The notes under the pieces were generated by a model. The model was not told the origin of the DNA, searched no databases, and saw nothing but the letters and a program-made list of their open reading frames with translations. 56,686 nucleotides of DNA from positions 25,735 to 82,420 of the forward strand of contig DDUU01000054.1 of the NCBI GenBank assembly GCA_002344965.1, in the 5' to 3' direction. The DNA is from Candidatus Tepidiaquacellales bacterium UBA2330. Lineage in GTDB: Bacteria > Bacteroidota > Ignavibacteria > Tepidaquicellales > Tepidaquicellaceae. Position numbers and translations under genes: made by a program. Positions 49,730-56,686 of the stretch are shown one piece after another. How positions within the stretch are numbered: the stretch's first letter is position 1; each line of letters opens with the position of its first letter.

Positions 49730-51034
49730 TTGAAAAAAATATTAATCATCTCATATTACTGGCCGCCCGGCGGCGGAGCCGGAGTACAGAGAATACTGAA
49801 GTTTGTTAAATATCTTCCTTCAAACGGTTTTAAACCCTATGTCGTAACGGTTGATGCAGAAAAAGCGAGTTATCCCGTTATTGATAATTCTTTGAACGCT
49901 GAAGTGCCTGCTGAAGCGGAAATATACCGAACCGATACTTTTGAGCCGTTCGGTCTGTATTCGAAAGTCGTAGGAAAGAAAAGCATACCTACCGGTTTTT
50001 CAAATGAATCTGAACCCGGACTGCTGCAGAAAATGTCGAGATTTATCAGAGGAAATTTTTTTATTCCCGATGCAAGAAGAGGCTGGATAAATTTTGCCTT
50101 TAACGAAGCGTGCAGGTTAATAGAGAAAGAAAAAATTGATACAGTCATCACTACAAGCCCTCCGCACTCTGCGCAGCTTGCCGGACTGAAGCTTAAAAAA
50201 AAATACGGAATTAACTGGATCGCTGATCTGAGAGATCCGTGGACTGATATATATTATTATAAGGAGTTTAAACATCTGCCGTTTGCAGAAAGACTTGATA
50301 AAAAATACGAACGGCTTGTTCTGGAAAATGCAGATAGAATAATTACTGTCAGCAGTGATTTAAAGAGAATGTTTAGAAAAAAATCAGAGAAGATAGATGA
50401 AAATAAAATTATTATAATTCCGAATGGATATGACGAAGAGGATTTTAATAATTTAAAAAAATCTGACGATGCTCAAAGTGAATTTATAATTTCATACACC
50501 GGCACTCTGGCTGAGAGCTATAATCCGATAATATTTTTTGATGCTTTAAAGAAAGTTATTATTGAAAATCCTGAAATAAATATAAAGTTAAGATTTATAG
50601 GCAGTCCCGCAGACTCTTTAATGAATATAATTCGTGAAATGTCAATGAGCAATAATCTCGAAGTGATCCCTACAGTCTCTCATGAAAAGTCTGTTGAATA
50701 TCTGAACGAAAGCACAATACTGCTGCTCGTCATTCCCGATGTGAAAAATGACAGGGGAATTCTAACAGGCAAACTTTTCGAATATCTTGCTTCCGGAAAA
50801 ACAATTTTATGTATCGGACCCGAAGACGGTGAAGCAGCATCCGTTATAAAAGAATGCAGCTCCGGAAAAACGTTCGGCAGAAATAATGAGAACGGACTTT
50901 TTGAATACATGAAAGGATTAATAATGACCTGGAAAGAAAACGGAAATCTGAATATTCAAAGCGACATTTATAAAAAATATTCAAGAAGATCACAGACTGC
51001 TGAGTTAAGCAGAGTTATCAATGAAATTAGATAA
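49730..51034 (+). CDS. Glycosyltransferase family 4-type (GT-B) enzyme
   Basis: A 434-residue GT-B protein of the kind that starts ILIISYYWPPGGGAGVQRILKF, a GT4 hallmark (SYYWPPxGGxGVQR). Other motifs are PDARRGWINFAF, DTVITTSPPHSAQL, WIADLRDPWTD, ENADRIITVSSDLKRMF, FIISYTGTLAESYNP and VKNDRGILTGKLFEYLASGK with GPEDGEAASVI. This subgroup is common in exopolysaccharide and O-antigen loci. The start is TTG at 49730 (TTGAAAAAAATATTA). It follows the GT39-type gene by 7 bases, so same operon; the yfhO-like gene follows. Confidence 0.88.
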   Translation: MKKILIISYYWPPGGGAGVQRILKFVKYLPSNGFKPYVVTVDAEKASYPVIDNSLNAEVPAEAEIYRTDTFEPFGLYSKVVGKKSIPTGFSNESEPGLLQKMSRFIRGNFFIPDARRGWINFAFNEACRLIEKEKIDTVITTSPPHSAQLAGLKLKKKYGINWIADLRDPWTDIYYYKEFKHLPFAERLDKKYERLVLENADRIITVSSDLKRMFRKKSEKIDENKIIIIPNGYDEEDFNNLKKSDDAQSEFIISYTGTLAESYNPIIFFDALKKVIIENPEINIKLRFIGSPADSLMNIIREMSMSNNLEVIPTVSHEKSVEYLNESTILLLVIPDVKNDRGILTGKLFEYLASGKTILCIGPEDGEAASVIKECSSGKTFGRNNENGLFEYMKGLIMTWKENGNLNIQSDIYKKYSRRSQTAELSRVINEIR

Positions 51035-51133
51035 TACTTATGTGTTTTAAAATTTACTCCGGCAATTTAAAAAAGTAGTTAGATTGTTTAAATGATTTAA
51101 ATTATTTTAATATAATTTTTAAAAAATTTACGA

Positions 51134-53722
51134 ATGGCTAAAGCAAAACAGAAGGTTACACTTAAATCACCCTCAGGTTCCTTAAGAAATAAAACACAGG
51201 ATACTTCAGACGGATTTACGAAATATGATAATTATATTTTCATAGGAATAATAATCTTTGCGGTTCTGATTTTTTTCAGGGAAGGGCTTTTCAGCGGAAA
51301 GGTCTTTGCTACAAGCGATAATATCGCTTCAGAAAGTTTCAGGACTTTCCTTGATGATGCAAAACAAAACGGGATCTTTCCTCTGTGGGTGCCTTACATT
51401 TTCATGGGGATGCCGAATTTTCCCATCATTTCATATAACCCGAGAGTTTATGATTTTTTTTATTACCTCTGGGACAGCGGTTTCGGAATCCTGACAAACT
51501 CCTCGGAAAATCTGGTGCTTCCTGTAGTTATGTATTATGTGATTTTTGGAATAGGATTTTATCTGTATGCTAAGTATAAATTCAAGAATAAACTGATTGC
51601 GCTCTACTGTTCGCTGTCTGCAGTCTTTGCAACGGATTTTATTCAGAGGATAGTCGTCGGGCATAATACCAAGGTTCTGGCGCTGGCATTTTTTCCTTTC
51701 ATTCTTCTTGCTCTGGATAAGCTGATAGATTCATTCAGCGATGAAAAGAAATCCGTCTTCTCATTTCAGAATCTGCTCAATCTTTTCTTTCTCACTATAA
51801 TGCTTCATATCCAGCTTAACTCGAATCACATACAAATGATATTCTACTGCTATCTGATGCTCGGCATATATCTTCTTTATCTGATTATTTATAATGTGGT
51901 AAAAAAGACAAACATATCGGGTATGATCAAAGCCGGAGTTTTTTTCATAGTTGCTGCTGTGATTGCAGTGGCAATGAACGCTGATGTGCTGATGACAATG
52001 AAAGAGTATAATAAATATTCCATGAGAGGTGAAGCCGGAATACTGGCGAAGCTCGATACGAAAAATGCGGATGTACAGCCGCTCGATTATGAATATGCAA
52101 CGAACTGGTCTTTCAGTCCGGGTGAAGTAATTACTTTTGTGCTCCCGTATTATTATGGTTTCGGAGATGTGCAGGTACAGGGGCAAAAGGCGAATCTTTA
52201 CTGGGGGCAGATGCCGTTTACCACAAACCCTATGTATTTCGGAGTAATTACACTGCTGCTTTGCATTGTAGGAATATTATATAACTTCCGGAAAAATCCC
52301 GTAGTTCAGGCGATGACTGTCATAACTTTTATATTTCTTTTCCTATCTTTCGGCAGGAATTTCTCTTTGGTGTTCGATCTGTTTTATTATTACTTTCCTT
52401 TCTTCAGTAGTTTCAGAGCGCCTGTAATGATACATCATTTTATGAATATTGCGATTGTAATACTTGCGGGATTCGGTCTTAAGTCAATTGTCGATATCAC
52501 AAAAGAAAATCTTAATACGGAAAAATTTAAAAAACTTTGTTTCGTATTTTTCGGCATTGCAGGTCTGATGTTTATAATTTCAGTATTTGGTTTCAAGGAT
52601 TCCTATACAGATTCAATTTCAAACAGTCCGCTGGTAAATAAACTTCAGCAGCAGGGCGCAAACGCGCAGCAGATCAGTCAGTATATCGGACAGATATCAA
52701 CTGTTGCATATGATAATATTGTAAGCGATCTCAGACTTCATGCGTTTTTTATTGCCATAGTTACCGGGCTTGCATTTATGTATTCGAAAAAATCTCTTTC
52801 ACTTAAAATGTTTCTTATCGGGACAATACTTATTGCAGTAATTGATCTGTGGAATGTCAACAATAAAACTCTTCACTGGGATAATCCAGGTGATGATAAA
52901 TCCGTTTTTGCAGAATCAGATTACACCAACTGGCTTTTGACTAACGCACCGGATACTTATACTTACCGCATAGCGGAAATGAACGGCGGCAGACTAAGCA
53001 CAAATAATACGTTTGCATATTTCAGACTGCATACATTTAACGGATATCACGGCGCAAAGATCAGGATCTATCAGGATGCAGTGGATGTAGCCGGGGACAG
53101 CAATCCGCTGTTACTTTCTCTCGGCGGGGTAAAATATATAGTTACTGATCAGCCGCTAAAAGACACAACATATACCCAGGTCTTCAAAGGTTCGAGAATG
53201 ATATATGAAAATAAAAATTTCATCCCGAAAGTATTCTTTGCAGATGAGGTAAAAGTCGAAAGCGATATAAACATTCTGAACAATATCCGCGACATGAATT
53301 TTAATCCGTATGAAACCGCTTATCTGGAAAAAGAGCTTCCCGTTAAGATCGATAAGCCGGACTCAACAGTAAACGCCAAACTCATTAAAGGCGACATACA
53401 CAGTATGGAATATGAAGTGAATGCAAGCGGAAACAATCTCGTTGTATTCAGTGAGATATACATTCCTTTCGGATGGAAAGCTTATATTGACGGAAATCCG
53501 ACCGACATTTATAAAACGGATTATTTTCTGAGATCTTTAGTAGTGCCGCAGGGTAAGCATAAAGTGGAATTCAGATATGAACCTGAAGTTTACTATGCGG
53601 GAAAAAATATCAGCATAGCTGCTAACGGATTTCTTGGACTGATATTAATAGCCGGTATCTTCGGATATGTAACCGGCAGAAAAAATTCAAATCAGATTAA
53701 GCAGACGGAAAATAAAAATTGA
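51134..53722 (+). CDS. YfhO-family membrane protein
   Basis: An 862-residue protein with many membrane helices (about 14) in its first 560 residues and a periplasmic C-terminal domain. The N-terminal segment after helix one, VFATSDNIASESFRTFLDDA, then FPLWVPYIFMGMPNFP, and the final block VVFSEIYIPFGWKAYIDGNP with VPQGKHKVEFRYEPEVYYAG plus a last helix, are the YfhO (PF09586-type) pattern. YfhO in Bacillus contributes to glycosylation of lipoteichoic acid; family members are thought to be lipid-linked sugar transferases with a GT-C fold. Here it likely completes the glycan operon. ATG start at 51134; the 99-base upstream gap is AT-rich. Confidence 0.87.
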   Translation: MAKAKQKVTLKSPSGSLRNKTQDTSDGFTKYDNYIFIGIIIFAVLIFFREGLFSGKVFATSDNIASESFRTFLDDAKQNGIFPLWVPYIFMGMPNFPIISYNPRVYDFFYYLWDSGFGILTNSSENLVLPVVMYYVIFGIGFYLYAKYKFKNKLIALYCSLSAVFATDFIQRIVVGHNTKVLALAFFPFILLALDKLIDSFSDEKKSVFSFQNLLNLFFLTIMLHIQLNSNHIQMIFYCYLMLGIYLLYLIIYNVVKKTNISGMIKAGVFFIVAAVIAVAMNADVLMTMKEYNKYSMRGEAGILAKLDTKNADVQPLDYEYATNWSFSPGEVITFVLPYYYGFGDVQVQGQKANLYWGQMPFTTNPMYFGVITLLLCIVGILYNFRKNPVVQAMTVITFIFLFLSFGRNFSLVFDLFYYYFPFFSSFRAPVMIHHFMNIAIVILAGFGLKSIVDITKENLNTEKFKKLCFVFFGIAGLMFIISVFGFKDSYTDSISNSPLVNKLQQQGANAQQISQYIGQISTVAYDNIVSDLRLHAFFIAIVTGLAFMYSKKSLSLKMFLIGTILIAVIDLWNVNNKTLHWDNPGDDKSVFAESDYTNWLLTNAPDTYTYRIAEMNGGRLSTNNTFAYFRLHTFNGYHGAKIRIYQDAVDVAGDSNPLLLSLGGVKYIVTDQPLKDTTYTQVFKGSRMIYENKNFIPKVFFADEVKVESDINILNNIRDMNFNPYETAYLEKELPVKIDKPDSTVNAKLIKGDIHSMEYEVNASGNNLVVFSEIYIPFGWKAYIDGNPTDIYKTDYFLRSLVVPQGKHKVEFRYEPEVYYAGKNISIAANGFLGLILIAGIFGYVTGRKNSNQIKQTENKN

Positions 53723-54147
53723 AAACTGCTGAAGGAAATATAGTAAAGTTAGTTGCGGATATAACAGTGCTGAATAATAATAATGTTATGCTCGTTAAAT
53801 ACTCAGATAAAAATAAATATGATCATCAGAGCGGATGGTTTCTTCCTGATGATCTTGTAAATTTCGGAGAAGATCCCGATGACGCCGCTATTCGTATTTT
53901 AAATGAACAACTGAGTATCGGAAACGCGAAGGTTTCTCTTGATCATGTGGAAACATTTACGGGAAACGACAAATCATGGCATATTGTGTTTCATTACATT
54001 TGCCGGACTGCTGAAATACCGGATATAAAAAAATCAGATGATGTGGAAATATTTAAATGGTTTCCTTTAAATAAACTTCCTCCGAAAGAAGAAACAGCGC
54101 ATCACGGGTGGGCTTTATATACAATACAAAGCGTTACAAATCATTAA
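53719..54147 (+). CDS. Nudix-fold protein with degenerate Nudix box
   Basis: A 142-residue Nudix-fold protein. The expected box G-x5-E-x7-R-E-U-x-E-E-x-G-U is recognisable but altered: Asp45 replaces the first Gly, Glu51 and Arg59 are kept, Ile60 replaces the first Glu after Arg, Glu63 is kept, Gln64 replaces the last Glu and Ser66 replaces the Gly (segment NFGEDPDDAAIRILNEQLSI). Fold elements QSGWFLPDDLV and HIVFHYICRTAE with FKWFPLNKLP remain. Two of three metal-binding acids after Arg are lost, so hydrolase activity is doubtful; a binding role is possible. It starts at a TTG overlapping the yfhO stop by 4 bases and ends the operon. Confidence 0.82.
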   Translation: MKTAEGNIVKLVADITVLNNNNVMLVKYSDKNKYDHQSGWFLPDDLVNFGEDPDDAAIRILNEQLSIGNAKVSLDHVETFTGNDKSWHIVFHYICRTAEIPDIKKSDDVEIFKWFPLNKLPPKEETAHHGWALYTIQSVTNH

Positions 54148-54155
54148 TTCATAAT

Positions 54156-56585
54156 TCAGTTTAATCTTTCGGCAACTTTTAAAAGTTTTTCGGTGTCGAT
54201 CTTTTTCCCTGTTTCTTCAGATTCAGTATTTACAGTTACACGAATCGCCTTTAATCCGCTTACACCCTGCATTTCACTCAGTTCGAATTTTTCAACTTCT
54301 TTATTTAAATATTTTTCGGACTGAAGATATTCAATGTATCTGAGATACTCCTGTTCCTCCTGAATATGAGAATATACAATTGCAATTTTTCCCGGCTGTG
54401 TAAGCCGCTCTTCGCTGCCTTTTATTTCAGCTTTGTCAATTCTCTTTTTCATGATCTCATATCTCACATTATACGTTCCGTCCACATCAAATCTTTTTTC
54501 GTCGTATCTGAATTTTATTAAAAGCGGATTATTCTGCACCAATATAAGCTGCGCTGTCTGTAGAGGAATGCTTAATTTGTTTTCCATATCTTTTACCTGA
54601 CAGACAATTCCGCAGTTCAGAATAAGCTGCCACAGTCTTAAGTTCTTCAGATACAGTTTGTCAAAGTTTCCGTTTTCATTCAGGGATGAGCCGATGTAAA
54701 TACTGTGTTCCACTCCGTCAGTTTTATATCTTTCGAAATAATGAGGATAAATTTTCTGTATCTTTTCCTGCTCCGCATCAAGATAAGATGTGATCATGCC
54801 GGTCAGCGCAGAGGAGCTTGATTCATAATCTTTTCTGCTCTTATAAATAATGCCAAGATCCGCATCTATAAGACTTCTTAATTTCTTTACCCTGTCCTCT
54901 ACGCTTTTATCAAATGTACTTACAATATCAAGCTGCGGATATAGATCATTTCTAAGAAATTCTACAATACTGCTTTCGTCACCCGAGTTTAAAGTAAATT
55001 TTAAAGTACTGATCTTTTTGTCAATCCGGTATATCAAATTCCTGAGAATATAAAGCTGTCTGAATTTATATGCCTGCTTAAAAATATCACTAACGAGTTC
55101 AAGATTTTCAATCAGATCTTTTTTAACGGATTCATTTCTGATCAGTGAGGAATTTCTGATGTCCGATAATCCGTACAGAGGATAAAGATCATTAAGAATA
55201 ATATCTTCCATTTCATTCCCGCTTTGCTCATGCTCACCAATGAGATAGTTAACTGCAGCATCTCTGAATTTCCATTCCACTGACGGATGAATGGAAGTGC
55301 ACTTTTCTTTTATAACTGACTGAATTCTTTTATCAAACTCATCCTTGAATCTCGCAATGGAAAGACCGAAGAGATTATATACTTCCCTTAGTTTCAGCGT
55401 GTTAAAAGGATTTATTGCACCGGGTTCCCCGGACACAAGTTCCATTATTGCAATTACCTTGTCATCATAAATCAATGGAGCCACCAGCAAATTTCTGTAG
55501 CCTGCATTAAGTATTGACTCTTCCATTTGAGTAGCTTCCGGATAGTTTTCAATATCATCAATTATAATAACTCTTTTTTCTGCAGCGCATTTATGATAGA
55601 CAGAGCCGGTATTTTTTTCGGACATTTCACAGTAAGTATTGATCTGAAAATTATTCAGAATTCTTCTTCCGTAACTGAAAATAAGATCCCTGTTTCCGGG
55701 TACTTCGGATAATCCCATATTTACCGATGGATTTTTAAGCAGCGATCTTACATTGTGCTGCAGTTTCAGAAAACTTGACTGCATGGAAACAGTATGTTTT
55801 TCTATAAAATCTTTTTTAATTGCTGAAAGAATTTCCGTATCAGTTATATTGATGGCGTTTATTACAAGGAATCCGGTGTATTCAAAATCTTCAGGCGGGA
55901 TCATCTCTTTCAAAAAATCAATATCGTAAATTCTTCGTGTGATCTCTTTCCTTTCCGAATCCGAAAAAGTTCTCAGCTTACCCTTTACTTTAATTTCTCC
56001 GAATTCATTTGCAAGATTAAACTTAAAATATCTGTCAAGCCCTGTCTCGGGATGCGGAATTTTATATATAAGCGGAAATTCGGAACGAAGGTCAAAACCG
56101 TAAACATAATTAAGAATAATCATATAACTACCGACAGTATTGCCAAAGTTATATGAAATATCGTCAATGTTAAGTTCACCGTTAAAATCCAATATGTCGT
56201 TCATTATCAGTTTCTTAAACATCGGAGACGAAAAAAATATATTGTTAGTGAACAATGCTGAAAGTGCATAGGTTTGCTTTTCCCAGAATGCATCCGGAAA
56301 TACAAACATCATCATTGCTGAGATGAGTTTGTCAAAAGGCTTAACTTCATCCGCATTTGCAAAAGTACCACGTATACCGGGATTCTTGTTTATTTCCTTA
56401 AGTATGCTCTCGGCGAAACCTCTTTTTATTAAGTCGTTACTTTTAGCTGTGGATTCGATGTGTTCGATCAGTTTATTAAAACTTATGGTAATTTTGAAAG
56501 GAAAACGAAAATTTGGACTTTTGTATTTTTCCATTTCAATATTATCCAGCAGCAGATTAATGGAAGTGAACTCTGATTCAGACAT
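54156..56585 (-). CDS. GAF-domain protein, long, no output domain recognised
   Basis: An 809-residue cytoplasmic protein. A GAF-type ligand-binding domain is visible around residues 260-415: VYHKCAAEKRVIIIDDIENY, GYRNLLVAPLIYDDKVIAIM, ELVSGEPGAINPFNTLKL and FGLSIARFKDE. The N-terminal 250 residues contain two helical segments and a beta region (EFPLIYKIPHPETGLDRYFK); the C-terminal 390 residues are mostly helical and include SVEDRVKKLRSLIDADLGII. No histidine kinase, GGDEF, HTH or phosphatase motif was seen. Similar long GAF proteins occur across Bacteroidota without a known role. ATG start at 56585. It is convergent with the glycan operon; an 8-base gap separates the stops. Confidence 0.82.
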   Translation of the reverse strand: MSESEFTSINLLLDNIEMEKYKSPNFRFPFKITISFNKLIEHIESTAKSNDLIKRGFAESILKEINKNPGIRGTFANADEVKPFDKLISAMMMFVFPDAFWEKQTYALSALFTNNIFFSSPMFKKLIMNDILDFNGELNIDDISYNFGNTVGSYMIILNYVYGFDLRSEFPLIYKIPHPETGLDRYFKFNLANEFGEIKVKGKLRTFSDSERKEITRRIYDIDFLKEMIPPEDFEYTGFLVINAINITDTEILSAIKKDFIEKHTVSMQSSFLKLQHNVRSLLKNPSVNMGLSEVPGNRDLIFSYGRRILNNFQINTYCEMSEKNTGSVYHKCAAEKRVIIIDDIENYPEATQMEESILNAGYRNLLVAPLIYDDKVIAIMELVSGEPGAINPFNTLKLREVYNLFGLSIARFKDEFDKRIQSVIKEKCTSIHPSVEWKFRDAAVNYLIGEHEQSGNEMEDIILNDLYPLYGLSDIRNSSLIRNESVKKDLIENLELVSDIFKQAYKFRQLYILRNLIYRIDKKISTLKFTLNSGDESSIVEFLRNDLYPQLDIVSTFDKSVEDRVKKLRSLIDADLGIIYKSRKDYESSSSALTGMITSYLDAEQEKIQKIYPHYFERYKTDGVEHSIYIGSSLNENGNFDKLYLKNLRLWQLILNCGIVCQVKDMENKLSIPLQTAQLILVQNNPLLIKFRYDEKRFDVDGTYNVRYEIMKKRIDKAEIKGSEERLTQPGKIAIVYSHIQEEQEYLRYIEYLQSEKYLNKEVEKFELSEMQGVSGLKAIRVTVNTESEETGKKIDTEKLLKVAERLN

Positions 56586-56686
56586 GATTATTATCTTTTA
56601 AGATATAAACTTAACTCTAAGAAAATTGTAAATCAAGAAGTTTTTATTTCAACTAATTGAAAACTAAGTACACGACAATAATTTTG

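Overview
The window is AT-rich, gene-dense chromosomal DNA. It most likely comes from a member of the Bacteroidota/Ignavibacteriota (Chlorobi) group. Three proteins carry or begin a C-terminal type IX secretion (T9SS) sorting domain opening with QNYPNPFNP, a form especially common in Ignavibacteria. Many starts lack a Shine-Dalgarno sequence, TTG starts are frequent, and small lipoproteins and Omp85/TPR proteins are abundant. No rRNA, tRNA, CRISPR array, prophage or complete IS element was seen. The only mobile-type gene is a REP-associated tyrosine transposase (RAYT) flanked by short palindromes.

Layout. 1-10.3 kb (minus strand): a left-truncated secreted Asp-box propeller protein, a CPA2 cation/proton antiporter, an alpha/beta hydrolase, a GNAT acetyltransferase, a TPR protein, a secreted heavy-metal-associated domain protein, an EVE-domain protein and a PcrA/UvrD helicase. 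10.4-11.3 kb: the RAYT unit with two different pairs of hairpins. 11.2-17 kb (minus): aminopeptidase P, PurF, a PHP phosphoesterase and a three-gene membrane operon (DUF2085, unnamed, DUF2752). 17-24.4 kb (plus): two paralogous oligopeptide-binding lipoproteins separated by hpf-hprK, then two ABC permeases; the ATPase genes are not in the window. 24.5-28 kb (plus): a small acidic DUF2795-like protein, an Omp85 outer-membrane protein and a DNA polymerase III delta-prime homologue.

28-34 kb (minus): a DUF4783 protein, a 1386-residue NtrY-like sensor kinase with three extracytoplasmic regions, and an Ig-like lipoprotein. 34-36.3 kb: a secreted FG-GAP propeller (plus) and a DinB-fold protein (minus). 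36.5-40.5 kb (plus): aldehyde dehydrogenase, TPR protein, OB-fold lipoprotein and Era. A gap of about 0.8 kb follows. It holds a frameshifted remnant on the minus strand that resembles a ParE/RelE toxin, a strong terminator and a 9-codon ORF. 41.3-43.8 kb (plus): a dockerin/T9SS protein among three small divergent lipoproteins, the best candidate here for an undescribed accessory system. 43.9-45.6 kb (minus): a Tat-exported PhoX-family protein. 45.7-54.1 kb (plus): a surface-glycan style operon (two GT4 glycosyltransferases, a methyltransferase, a GT39-type membrane transferase, a YfhO-type protein) with an embedded PaiB-like flavoprotein and a degenerate Nudix protein. The window closes with an 809-residue GAF protein on the minus strand.

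All calls come from reading the sequence. No database search or folding program was run, so names rest on recognised motifs and residue counts, and weak assignments are marked as such.
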